The notes beneath the pieces were generated by a model, which made no database searches, was not told the origin of the DNA, and saw only the letters and a program-made list of their open reading frames with translations. The translations under genes were made by a program, and so were the position numbers. A stretch of DNA of 12,514 nt from CAYJMQ01 sp964392415 (GTDB lineage: Bacteria > Bdellovibrionota > JACOXK01 > 2-02-FULL-40-11), in NCBI GenBank assembly GCA_964392415.1, contig CAYMPL010000057.1, positions 1 through 12,514 on the forward strand, given 5' to 3'. Shown piece after piece: positions 1 to 6,011 of the stretch (its first letter is position 1; each line of letters starts with the position of its first letter).

Positions 1-2
1 AA

Positions 3-380
3 ATAAAAGGAAATTTATATAAATTGGAAGAGATTTGCCTGAATCTGCTGCTCAACGCATTGGATGCCATCGGGGAATCTGGAAAAAAGGGGAAGATTAC
101 GATTAAAACGTATGAAACAGAAGATCGGCATGTAATGCTTGAAGTTCGTGACACAGGTGTAGGGATTCCTAATGAGATTAAGAATAAGATTTTTGATCCC
201 TTTTTTACGACAAAGGAAGTTGGGAAAGGGATGGGGCTTGGGCTTTCTATTGTTCATGGGCTTATGAAGGAACATCAGGGAGAAATTCGGGTCAAAAGTC
301 AAAATGGAGATGGCACAACGTTTTATCTTATTTTCCCTAAAGGTCAGAAAAGGGGTGATAAAAATGAAAAAACCTCTTAA
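3..380 (+). CDS. Sensor histidine kinase, C-terminal ATPase domain (5' partial)
   Basis: This is the C-terminal part of a two-component histidine kinase; the N-terminal sensor region and phospho-accepting His lie upstream of the window. The frame stays open to the left edge, so no start is assigned. The ATP-binding HATPase_c signatures appear in order: the N box (NLLLNALDAI, about positions 42-71), the G1 box DTGVGI (150-167), the F box FDPFFTT (192-212) and the G2 box GMGLGLS (228-248). The N box and the 'FDPFFTTK' sequence resemble NtrB/ZraS-type kinases. It should autophosphorylate and pass phosphate to a receiver. The stop overlaps the start of the next gene, a lone receiver, by 17 bases, so the two are probably co-translated as a cognate pair. 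Family assignment is firm; the sensed signal is unknown. Confidence 0.93.
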   Translation: MKGNLYKLEEICLNLLLNALDAIGESGKKGKITIKTYETEDRHVMLEVRDTGVGIPNEIKNKIFDPFFTTKEVGKGMGLGLSIVHGLMKEHQGEIRVKSQNGDGTTFYLIFPKGQKRGDKNEKTS

Positions 381-762
381 AGCGCAACAAAATGACGATC
401 AAAAAACGATTCTTGTAGTCGATGATGAGCCTGAAATCTGCAATATGATGAACAAAATTTTAAGTAAGAAATATAGGATATTGACGGCAAAAAATGGGCA
501 AGAAGCCATCAAATGCATTGAAAAAAATAAAATTAGTCTGATTGTCCTGGATATGGTTCTTCCTGGTATGAAGGGAGTAGAGGTTTTAAAATCGGTCAAA
601 CTAAAACAAAAAAAAATTTCTGTTGTTATATTAACGGGGTACGGGAATATCAGCTTAAAAAAGGAAACAATGAAATTGGGGGCGAACGCATATATCGAAA
701 AACCGTTTGAAATAGGACCATTTCGTAAAATTATCGATGCCATTTTGGCAGATAACCCTTGA
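364..762 (+). CDS. Stand-alone response regulator receiver (CheY-like)
   Basis: A 132-residue protein consisting only of a receiver domain. The acidic pair D20/D21, phospho-acceptor D63 in VLDMVLPG, switch Thr T91 in ILTGYG and conserved K113 in EKPF are all present, so it should be phosphorylatable. No DNA-binding or enzymatic output domain follows. The ATG at 364 is chosen because GGGGTGAT (352-359) sits just upstream and the protein starts shortly before the first receiver strand; an in-frame start at 304 would lie deep inside the kinase gene. The 17-base overlap with the kinase suggests translational coupling. It probably acts as a phosphate shuttle or through protein contacts. Confidence 0.93.
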   Translation: MKKPLKAQQNDDQKTILVVDDEPEICNMMNKILSKKYRILTAKNGQEAIKCIEKNKISLIVLDMVLPGMKGVEVLKSVKLKQKKISVVILTGYGNISLKKETMKLGANAYIEKPFEIGPFRKIIDAILADNP

Positions 763-882
763 TTGACAAACTCTCATCATGAGTCGGCGCATGAAATTAA
801 ATTTGCCATTTACCGATAAGTTATTTGAGGTTTTTGGTTGTTTGAAATTAAAACACAAAAGTGAAAATGAAAAAGGTTCATT

Positions 883-1827
883 GTGCCTAAGACATTAAAA
901 GATATAAAAACACTGCGAACGATAGATGAAAGAACTCGTAAGATGGAGCAACTTCGGCACAAAAATGAAAAAAATAATACCCCAGTTGATACGGAGGAGA
1001 TGGCTCCCCGAAGCTGGGTTTTTACGAAAAAACTAGAAAAACCAAAGGATCAGTCTTCAGAAAAAAAATATCTGGATAGATACGCTGAATCTCAAGAGAT
1101 GATTTTTTCAGGAAAGGAACCTCAGGTAGAGACCTTTGATGAGGGAGAAAAGGTTATCGCCATGATTGAACTTAAAGGAATGCGAAAAGAAGATATCCAA
1201 TGTGAGATTCATGGGGATATTGTTGAAATTAGAGCTTGTGGAAAAATCTCTGGAAAAGACATTGAATATTATAAAGAAATTTTACTTCCTTTTGAAATTG
1301 ACCGTCAACATATCAATCAATCCTTTGTGAATGGTATTTTTGAAATTGAGCTTGAGAGAAAGAAAAAGGGAAAGATTTTTGAACACAAAAAAAAGAGATC
1401 GAAACGTAAGTTAGAGAGTTTTCCGGGGAGCCGAATTTTAGTGGTAGATGATGAAGCAGGTATTCGTCAGATGTTAAAATCTCTTTTAACAAAAGAGAAA
1501 TTTAGTTTTTTTGAGGCAGCTTCGGGTAACAAAGCCATGGAGCTTTTAGCTAAACAATCTATTGATTTAGTCATTTTGGATATTCTTATGCCTGGAATGA
1601 GCGGTATTGATGTTTTAAAAGAAATAAAAGAAAAATATCCGTCTATTGTTGTTTTAATGCTCACTGGCTATGGTACGCTTAAAACGGCTCGTGAGGCACT
1701 TGAGCTTGGGGCATATGAATATATCTCAAAGCCCTTTGACATTCATTTTATGACCCACATTATTAGAAAAGGTTTAACACAGGCGAAGTGTTTAGAGGAG
1801 GAAGTCAAATTGGATGAAACAGGCTAA
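883..1827 (+). CDS. Hsp20/alpha-crystallin domain fused to a response regulator receiver
   Basis: A 314-residue two-domain protein. Residues 1-79 are charged and low in hydrophobic content with no recognised domain. Residues about 80-160 match the alpha-crystallin fold of small heat-shock proteins: a 'FDEGEKVIAMIELKGM' start, 'KEDIQCEIHGDIVEIRA', a 'YYKEILLPFEID' strand and the closing NGIFEIEL version of the NGVL motif. A basic linker (about 161-179) leads to a complete receiver at 183-300 with D189/D190, phospho-acceptor D233, T261 and K283. The start is a GTG at 883 with a modest AAAGG upstream; no better in-frame ATG is seen. It lies between two receiver genes and overlaps the next gene by 14 bases. 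By domain logic, phosphorylation could control holdase activity or oligomer state; that is inference. Domain identities are confident, but I know no named family with this architecture. Confidence 0.9.
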   Translation: MPKTLKDIKTLRTIDERTRKMEQLRHKNEKNNTPVDTEEMAPRSWVFTKKLEKPKDQSSEKKYLDRYAESQEMIFSGKEPQVETFDEGEKVIAMIELKGMRKEDIQCEIHGDIVEIRACGKISGKDIEYYKEILLPFEIDRQHINQSFVNGIFEIELERKKKGKIFEHKKKRSKRKLESFPGSRILVVDDEAGIRQMLKSLLTKEKFSFFEAASGNKAMELLAKQSIDLVILDILMPGMSGIDVLKEIKEKYPSIVVLMLTGYGTLKTAREALELGAYEYISKPFDIHFMTHIIRKGLTQAKCLEEEVKLDETG

Positions 1828-2221
1828 AATGAAAAATCAGGAAGAAAAAGATAATAAAATCAAAGTGTTGGTTGTCGATGATGAACCCGATATTGTGGAT
1901 ATTTTTTATACGCACCTTACAAAGAAAGGGTATAATGTTGATGTTGTTTTAAGTGGTAAAGCTGCGACAGAAAACGCAAAAAAGAAAAAATATGATGTTA
2001 CTTTCCTGGATTTAAAGATGCCAGGCTTAGATGGCGCTCAAACCTGTCAACAATTAGCAAAAATAGATCCCAATAATAAAATTATTTTGATTACAGGGTA
2101 TGGTTCTGAGGTTGATCACATGAAAAAGACAGCGTTCAAGGCAGGGGCTCTAAAGTGCATTGATAAGCCATTTAATTTAGGAAGAATTGTATGTGCAATC
2201 GAAGAAGCTATGAAAAGTTAG
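1814..2221 (+). CDS. Stand-alone response regulator receiver
   Basis: A 135-residue single receiver domain with D22/D23, phospho-acceptor D66 in FLDLKMPG, T94 in LITGYG and K118 in DKPF, hence apparently functional. A short lysine/glutamate-rich leader precedes the first strand, and there is no output domain. The ATG at 1814 is supported by GAGGAGG at 1796-1802; a second in-frame ATG lies at 1829. It overlaps the Hsp20-receiver gene by 14 bases, which argues for one operon. This is the third receiver in a row after the partial kinase, so the cluster resembles a branched phosphorelay. Partners outside the window are unknown. Confidence 0.92.
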   Translation: MKQAKMKNQEEKDNKIKVLVVDDEPDIVDIFYTHLTKKGYNVDVVLSGKAATENAKKKKYDVTFLDLKMPGLDGAQTCQQLAKIDPNNKIILITGYGSEVDHMKKTAFKAGALKCIDKPFNLGRIVCAIEEAMKS

Positions 2222-2277
2222 GTGGCTTTATAGTGTTCCAAATTTGATTCAGACCATGAGGAACGGTGGAAGTAACG

Positions 2278-2300
2278 TTTGGCTCCCCGGACAGGACTCG
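2278..2300. repeat. Distal direct repeat of the tRNA-Asn 3' end
   Basis: A 23-base sequence starting TTTGGCTCCCCGG is identical to 2483-2505, which covers the tRNA-Asn 3' end from the T-loop through the CCA tail. The copy here is detached from any tRNA body. It has the position expected of the distal attachment-site copy left when an element integrates at a tRNA 3' end. Confidence 0.85.
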
Positions 2301-2309
2301 GTCACCGGT

Positions 2310-2333
2310 CAAAAATTGCTTCTGCAATTTTTG
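2310..2333. repeat. Perfect inverted repeat (hairpin 1 of the tRNA-Asn insert)
   Basis: A 10-base stem (CAAAAATTGC with GCAATTTTTG) encloses a 4-base TTCT loop. Neither strand has the GC-rich stem followed by a T-run expected of an intrinsic terminator, so it is recorded as a structural repeat. Confidence 0.8.
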
Positions 2334-2350
2334 CCGTCGACCCCGCCTCG

Positions 2351-2380
2351 GCGGCCACCCATAAATGGGTGCCCGGCCGC
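2351..2380. repeat. GC-rich inverted repeat (hairpin 2 of the tRNA-Asn insert)
   Basis: An inner stem CACCCAT/ATGGGTG with a 2-base loop is extended by an outer GCGGC/GCCGC stem across a small bulge. Flanking bases offer a competing pairing of GGCCAC with GTGGCC at 2383-2388. This is the most GC-rich part of an otherwise AT-rich neighbourhood. Confidence 0.7.
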
Positions 2381-2407
2381 CTGTGGCCTTCTCGTCCTGT
2401 TTTTGTC

Positions 2408-2432
2408 GCAAACAGCCATTTAGGCTGTTTGC
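2408..2432. repeat. Perfect inverted repeat (hairpin 3 of the tRNA-Asn insert)
   Basis: A 10-base perfect stem (GCAAACAGCC with GGCTGTTTGC) surrounds a 5-base ATTTA loop. On the minus strand, the direction of tRNA-Asn, it is followed by GACAAAAACAGG, only a weak A-rich tail, so termination is not supported. Confidence 0.8.
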
Positions 2433-2448
2433 TCATTTAGATTGGTCG

Positions 2449-2487
2449 CCAAATAAATCTTTCAACTTCGTTGAAAAATTTATTTGG
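2449..2487. repeat. Long inverted repeat that includes the tRNA-Asn CCA end
   Basis: The arms pair over 10 bases (CCAAATAAAT with ATTTATTTGG), then a single C/A mismatch, then 7 more pairs around a 3-base loop. The right arm ends exactly at the complement of the encoded CCA of tRNA-Asn (2485-2487). In the minus-strand transcript the tRNA 3' end could therefore pair with downstream RNA, which may matter for 3' processing. Confidence 0.75.
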
Positions 2488-2560
2488 CTCCCCGGACAGG
2501 ACTCGAACCTGTGACCCGTTGATTAACAGTCAACTGCTCTACCAACTGAGCTACCGGGGA
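2485..2560 (-). tRNA. tRNA-Asn(GTT)
   Basis: On the minus strand a 76-base cloverleaf runs from TCCCCGG to the paired CCGGGGA, discriminator G and an encoded CCA (2485-2487). The D-arm GCTCAGTTGGTAGAGC and T-arm ACAGGTTCGAGTCCTGT are canonical, and the anticodon-loop sequence CTGTTAA gives anticodon GTT. Its last 21 bases fall within the 23-base direct repeat that recurs at 2278-2300. Confidence 0.96.
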
Positions 2561-2578
2561 ACATCAAAAGATAGGGCA

Positions 2579-2607
2579 GATTTAGTCAAATGGAATTGGC
2601 TTGTCAA
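2579..2607 (-). promoter_or_regulatory. Candidate sigma-70 promoter for tRNA-Asn
   Basis: Reading the minus strand, a perfect -35 TTGACA (2602-2607) is separated by 17 bases from a weaker -10 TAAATC (2579-2584), which ends 18 bases before the mature tRNA-Asn 5' end. Spacing and -35 are good but the -10 matches only three consensus bases. The -35 partly overlaps the inverted repeat at 2606-2628. Confidence 0.5.
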
Positions 2608-2628
2608 GCAATAGACAGACTATTGCTT
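2606..2628. repeat. Inverted repeat downstream of mglA
   Basis: A 9-base perfect stem (AAGCAATAG with CTATTGCTT) around a 5-base loop lies 13 bases past the mglA stop. No T-run follows on either strand, so intrinsic termination is not supported. It may be a weak or factor-assisted end for the mglA transcript. Confidence 0.6.
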
Positions 2629-2640
2629 CACCGTGGTCTG

Positions 2641-3249
2641 TTATTTCGGTTGTAAAATTTCTGTGGTTTCACCTTTCAGAGCCAAAAGAATTAACTTTGA
2701 AATGGCCTTTAGCGTTTCAAAAACACCGCTTCCCTCTGTTGCGGTTGCTTCAAATTCTTGTGTGTGAAATGTGTTGAGGGTTTTGCTCAGTTCCGAAACA
2801 GGTGCGATATTAGAAAGATTTCGTTTGTTATACTGCATGACCAATGGCAGTGAGGCTAAACTGTACCCCTGGTTTTCAAGATTTGTCTTTAAATTTAAAA
2901 GGCTCTCCAAATTTTCTTCCATACGGTGAAGTTGAGAATCTGCCACAAATATAATGCCATCCACACCCTTGAGAATGAGCCGGCGTGTTGCATCATAATA
3001 GACCTGACCAGGCACAGTATATAAATGAAAGCGAACATTAAAGCCACGGATGGGTCCAATGGCAAGGGGGAGGAAATCAAAGAAAAGGGTTCGTTCGGCT
3101 TCTGTTGCCAGGGTAACCATTTGTCCTTTGGTTTTGGGGTCTGTCTGCGTGTAGATATATTGAAGATTGGTTGTTTTGCCGCTCAGCGCTGGGCCGTAAT
3201 AGACGATTTTGCAGTTTATTTCTTTCGATGCGTAGTTAATGAATGACAT
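2641..3249 (-). CDS. mglA: MglA-type small Ras-like GTPase
   Basis: A 202-residue bacterial Ras-like GTPase closely resembling Myxococcus MglA, which sets cell polarity and directs motility machinery as a GTP-dependent switch. The start 'MSFINYASKEINCKIVYYGP', the P-loop GPALSGKT (19-26), the MglA-specific TVPGQ in place of Ras DxxGQ (78-82), and 'ILKGVDGIIFVADSQ' are all clear. The G4 motif at 141-144 reads NKRN, not the usual NKRD/NKxD, so the guanine-specifying Asp appears to be Asn. It starts 2 bases after recR stops and is the last gene of the minus-strand operon. No MglB partner is adjacent. Family assignment is very secure. Confidence 0.95.
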   Translation of the reverse strand: MSFINYASKEINCKIVYYGPALSGKTTNLQYIYTQTDPKTKGQMVTLATEAERTLFFDFLPLAIGPIRGFNVRFHLYTVPGQVYYDATRRLILKGVDGIIFVADSQLHRMEENLESLLNLKTNLENQGYSLASLPLVMQYNKRNLSNIAPVSELSKTLNTFHTQEFEATATEGSGVFETLKAISKLILLALKGETTEILQPK

Positions 3250-3251
3250 AA

Positions 3252-3851
3252 TTAAGCCATGAGGATTCGGTTTTGAATCGCGTTTCCGATGGTTGCGCTA
3301 TCCATATATTTCAGATCTCCGCCCAGGGGAATTCCATGCGCGATTCTTGTGAGTTTCAAGCCCAGAGGCTTTAGGAGCTTTGTGAGGTAGAGGGCTGTGA
3401 TTTCTCCTTCAACTGAAATGTTTGTTGCCAGGATAATTTCCACCGGCTGTTCCTTTTGAACGCGCAGCAGAAGTTCTTTGATTTTTAGTTGCTCGGGACC
3501 GATGCCTTCAAGGGGAGAAATAGCGCCATGCAAAACATGATATTTTCCACCGAAAGTTTTTGAACTTTCAATGGCAAGAAGATCCGCAGGTTCTTCCACT
3601 ATACAGAGAATCTGTTCCGATCTTTGATTGTTGCTGCAAAATTCACAGAGGGATTCCTGTGTAAAATGAAAACAGCGCGAACAGAGTTGAACATTATTTT
3701 TCACTTCCAGAAGGGCGGAAGACAAATTTTGGGCATAACTTAAAGGGGCTTTCAAAATATAAAAAGCAAGCCGCGTCGCCGATTTTTCACCGATGCCAGG
3801 GAGTTTCGAGAGTTCATTGATCAGTTTTGAAAGTGAGTGGGGGGTGGACAT
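3252..3851 (-). CDS. recR: Recombination mediator protein RecR
   Basis: A 199-residue RecR of normal family length. RecR works with RecO and RecF to load RecA on gapped DNA. It has the N-terminal helix-hairpin-helix ('LSKLPGIGEKSATRLAF', 15-31), a four-Cys zinc finger (C57, C60, C69, C72), and a Toprim domain from about residue 79, with E86 in 'CIVEEPADL' and the HGAISPLEGIGP loop (108-119). The C-terminal 'TRIAHGIPLGGDLKYMD' is highly characteristic. The ATG directly follows the ybaB stop with no gap, and mglA starts 2 bases after its own stop, so the genes are almost certainly co-transcribed. Confidence 0.97.
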   Translation of the reverse strand: MSTPHSLSKLINELSKLPGIGEKSATRLAFYILKAPLSYAQNLSSALLEVKNNVQLCSRCFHFTQESLCEFCSNNQRSEQILCIVEEPADLLAIESSKTFGGKYHVLHGAISPLEGIGPEQLKIKELLLRVQKEQPVEIILATNISVEGEITALYLTKLLKPLGLKLTRIAHGIPLGGDLKYMDSATIGNAIQNRILMA

Positions 3852-4172
3852 TTAAAATAGCCCGGGGAGATTCAAGCCCCCTGTCAATTTTCCAATCTCC
3901 GATTGCATCATTTCCTGGGATTGCCTGAGGGCTTCATTTACGGCTGCTACAATCAGGTCTTGAAGCATTTCAAGGTCATCTTGTTTTGTCATTTCAGGAT
4001 CGATGTGAATCGAAAGAATTTCTTGTCTGCCGTTTACTTTAACCTTGACCATTCCCCCGCCGCTTGAGGCTTCAAGTGTCTTTTCAGCCATCTCAGTCTG
4101 TAATTTTTGCATTTTCCCCTGCAGGTCTTTTGCTTGTTTGAGCATTTCAGTCATCCCCCCAAAAGGTTTCAT
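3852..4172 (-). CDS. ybaB: YbaB/EbfC family nucleoid-associated protein
   Basis: A 106-residue member of the YbaB/EbfC DNA-binding family, small dimeric proteins that coat nucleoid DNA. It has the usual layout: a glycine/methionine-rich start ('MKPFGGMTEMLKQAKDLQ'), a long N-terminal helix, the family core 'GGGMVKVKVNGRQEILSIHI', an acidic helix around 'LEMLQDLIVAAVNEA', and a Gly/Leu-rich tail. Its ATG overlaps the dnaX stop by four bases (ATGA), a translational-coupling arrangement. The dnaX-ybaB-recR order is widely conserved and supports the call. Confidence 0.96.
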   Translation of the reverse strand: MKPFGGMTEMLKQAKDLQGKMQKLQTEMAEKTLEASSGGGMVKVKVNGRQEILSIHIDPEMTKQDDLEMLQDLIVAAVNEALRQSQEMMQSEIGKLTGGLNLPGLF

Positions 4173-5833
4173 GAGTCTACTCCTTTTTCTATTTTCGAGA
4201 CTTTAACATCTATAATGTCAGCGTCAAAAATTTTTTGAGTGGTCTGCACCCATTCATGTTCAAGGGCTTCCTTTTTTATTCCGTCAATCTCTTTTTCATT
4301 CTCCTGTACGATGTTTTTATAGGTTTTTTTAAGATGATCCGAATTAAGTTCGGCGATGTGCAGACTCATTGGCATGTTTAAATATTCAGAAACAATTCTT
4401 TGAAATGATGAAACATTATCTTTTTCGGAAATGAGTTTGTGAAAAACAGAGTTTTGGGAGAATCCAATTGTAACTTTGTTCTGATCACAGGCAATAAAAT
4501 AACCATGCTCTAAAATAGCGGCAAGCGCCGGTCTTTTTACTTTAATATGTTCGACCAGTTTATTCCATAAATCGTTCGATGCCAAATTAGTTCCCTGAAT
4601 AGCTGCGGTTTTTGTTGGAGACAATGGGACCACCGGGGGCTGTCCAAGCAAAGCGGTGGGGGTGTGATGTTTGAAAGACTTTTGAAGCGCTTCAACGCGT
4701 TCAAGAAGTATTTCAATGGGGATCAGCGGTTTTAGCTGTAGGATTTTGATCAAAGTGGTTTCCAGCACAAATTGTGGATGCCGGGTATAAGCCATGTCCT
4801 GTATTCCTTTAAACATGAATTGATAGGCGAGATCGAGCTCTTCTAAAGAGATCAAAGAGGCGAATTCTTTCAGGCGGGAGATTTCATGATCGGTCAAATC
4901 AAAAATTTGATCTAATGCGGCATCCTTATTTTCCTGTAACGCAAGTTTGAGAAGCAAAAGAGAACGCAAAAGATCTAAAAGTTCAGAAAAGAGTTGTTTA
5001 ACATCATGTCCCTGCCCATAGATATCCGCCAAATGTTTAAGAAGGGGAATCGCCTCTTTTTTAAAAGTCTTCTCAAGGATATTAAATAAAACCTCTTCAT
5101 CAACAGATCCCAAGATTTCATGCAGATGTTTAAGGGTTATCTTGTTTTGCGCGAAAGAGATTGCCTGGTCCAAAAGAGAAAGCGCGTCCCGGAAACTGCC
5201 GCGCGCTTCTTTTGCAATTTTTAAAAGGGCATCTTTTTCGATAGTAATTTTTTCCTCTGAGGCAATCTTTTCAAGATGCCCCTCAAGCATCTTTAGCGGG
5301 ATTTTTTTGAAATCAAATCGCTGGCATCGGGAAATAATGGTTACGGGAATTTTATAAGATTCCGTTGTGGCAAAGATAAATTTAAGATGGGGAGGGGGCT
5401 CTTCTAAAATCTTAAGAAGCGCGTTGAAGGCGCTCTGTGAGAGCATATGAACTTCATCAATAATATAGACTTTATAAATTCCCTGCGCCGGGAGGTAACA
5501 GGCTTTTTCTCTTAATTCCCGGATAGAATCGACGCCATTATTGGACGCGCCGTCGATTTCAATAACATCAATAGATGCGCCATTGGAAATCTCCCCGCAA
5601 ATCGCGCAATTGTTACACGGTTTCCCCGATTTTCCCCTGGGGCAGATTAAGGTTTTGGCAAGTATTCGTGCCGCGGACGTTTTGCCAACGCCGCGGGGTC
5701 CACAAAAAAGAAACGCATGCGCCATACGATCGTGCTTGATTGCGTTCGTGAGAGTTTGACAGACATGTTCTTGTCCAAGGAGATCTGAAAAATATTGAGG
5801 GCGCCATTTTCTTGCCAGAACTAAATAAGACAT
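4169..5833 (-). CDS. dnaX: DNA polymerase III subunit gamma/tau
   Basis: A 554-residue clamp-loader ATPase that loads the beta clamp and tethers the replicative polymerase. The N-terminal AAA+ module carries Walker A GPRGVGKT (45-52), a zinc-binding set C64/C73/C76/C79, Walker B with the DExH-like IIDEVHML (124-131), sensor-1 'FIFATTE', and the SRC motif with its trans-acting Arg (168-170). Domain III and a tau-like C-terminal region follow, with weak conservation after about residue 390. The ATG at 5833 follows a GTGAGG ribosome-binding site and lies 15 bases after the SRP RNA. An E. coli-type slippery heptamer is in frame near the 3' end (4271-4277). The ATGA overlap with ybaB indicates an operon. 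Confidence 0.97.
   Translation of the reverse strand: MSYLVLARKWRPQYFSDLLGQEHVCQTLTNAIKHDRMAHAFLFCGPRGVGKTSAARILAKTLICPRGKSGKPCNNCAICGEISNGASIDVIEIDGASNNGVDSIRELREKACYLPAQGIYKVYIIDEVHMLSQSAFNALLKILEEPPPHLKFIFATTESYKIPVTIISRCQRFDFKKIPLKMLEGHLEKIASEEKITIEKDALLKIAKEARGSFRDALSLLDQAISFAQNKITLKHLHEILGSVDEEVLFNILEKTFKKEAIPLLKHLADIYGQGHDVKQLFSELLDLLRSLLLLKLALQENKDAALDQIFDLTDHEISRLKEFASLISLEELDLAYQFMFKGIQDMAYTRHPQFVLETTLIKILQLKPLIPIEILLERVEALQKSFKHHTPTALLGQPPVVPLSPTKTAAIQGTNLASNDLWNKLVEHIKVKRPALAAILEHGYFIACDQNKVTIGFSQNSVFHKLISEKDNVSSFQRIVSEYLNMPMSLHIAELNSDHLKKTYKNIVQENEKEIDGIKKEALEHEWVQTTQKIFDADIIDVKVSKIEKGVDS
4271..4277 (-). promoter_or_regulatory. Possible -1 frameshift heptamer in dnaX
   Basis: The minus strand reads A AAA AAG in the zero frame (last base of the Ile codon plus two Lys codons), the same heptamer and phase as the E. 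coli dnaX frameshift site. A -1 slip would add three codons (Gly-Ser-Pro) and stop at TGA, giving a product about 30 residues shorter than the full 554. No convincing downstream stem or upstream Shine-Dalgarno stimulator is visible, so use of the site is uncertain. Confidence 0.3.
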
Positions 5834-5848
5834 AAAACCTCACTCCCC

Positions 5849-5961
5849 CGACTGACAGCCAGGAGAATTCTTGAGCGCCTGAAAGGGGCTACTACCGTTG
5901 CTTCCTTCCGGATCTGGCGGGGTTCATAGACTTTCATCGCCAATGCCCCGGCTGTCTGCCG
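5849..5961 (-). ncRNA. ffs: Signal recognition particle RNA (4.5S type)
   Basis: The minus strand contains the SRP domain IV signature: CCAGATCCGGAAGGAAGCA, including the GGAA tetraloop and the AGCA side of the asymmetric loop that binds Ffh. Outer arms pair as CGGCAGACAGCC with GGCTGTCAGTCG (one wobble, one mismatch), which sets the ends at about 5961 and 5849. The length near 113 bases matches the short bacterial 4.5S RNA rather than the long Bacillus form. It sits directly upstream of dnaX, a common neighbour. Exact ends are estimated from pairing. Confidence 0.93.
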
Positions 5962-5997
5962 ATGGGTCTTTCTCTCATATAATCCAAACGGTGTGAG

Positions 5998-6009
5998 ACT
6001 TCTAGAAGT
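5998..6009. repeat. Perfect 12-base palindrome between tRNA-Ser and SRP RNA
   Basis: ACTTCTAGAAGT is a perfect palindrome 2 bases past the mature 3' end of tRNA-Ser. No T-run follows, so it may be a processing hairpin or an operator-like site. Significance is unproven. Confidence 0.5.
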
Positions 6010-6011
6010 TT

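Larger units (their letters stand above)
2278..2505. mobile_element. Putative small non-autonomous insert at tRNA-Asn
   Basis: Two 23-base direct repeats (2278-2300 and 2483-2505) bound 182 bases of non-coding DNA. The right-hand copy is part of an intact tRNA-Asn gene. An intact tRNA on one side and a repeat of its 3' end on the other is the footprint of tyrosine-recombinase integration. No integrase or plausible protein is encoded, so if mobile it would need help in trans. The interior is packed with perfect inverted repeats (2310-2333, 2351-2380, 2408-2432, 2449-2487), so a structured RNA or a repeat-family sequence is the main alternative. Confidence 0.4.

Noticed and set aside
304..363. 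Upstream in-frame start for the first receiver protein.
   Set aside because: It would lie inside the kinase ATP-binding domain and lacks a ribosome-binding site; ATG 364 has GGGGTGAT.
763..768. Perfect TTGACA just after the first receiver gene, possible promoter for the Hsp20-receiver gene.
   Set aside because: No acceptable -10 hexamer occurs 15-19 bases downstream, so a promoter is not supported.
2208..2411. Open frame on the minus strand across the tRNA-Asn insert.
   Set aside because: It runs through hairpins and the tRNA-derived repeat, has low-complexity basic composition and no ribosome-binding site.
2301..2482. CRISPR-like array suggested by repeated hairpins.
   Set aside because: The hairpins differ from one another, there is no regular repeat-spacer spacing, and no cas gene is present.
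2606..2628. Hairpin after mglA as an intrinsic terminator.
   Set aside because: There is no T-run on either strand and the stem is AT-rich, so it is listed only as an inverted repeat.
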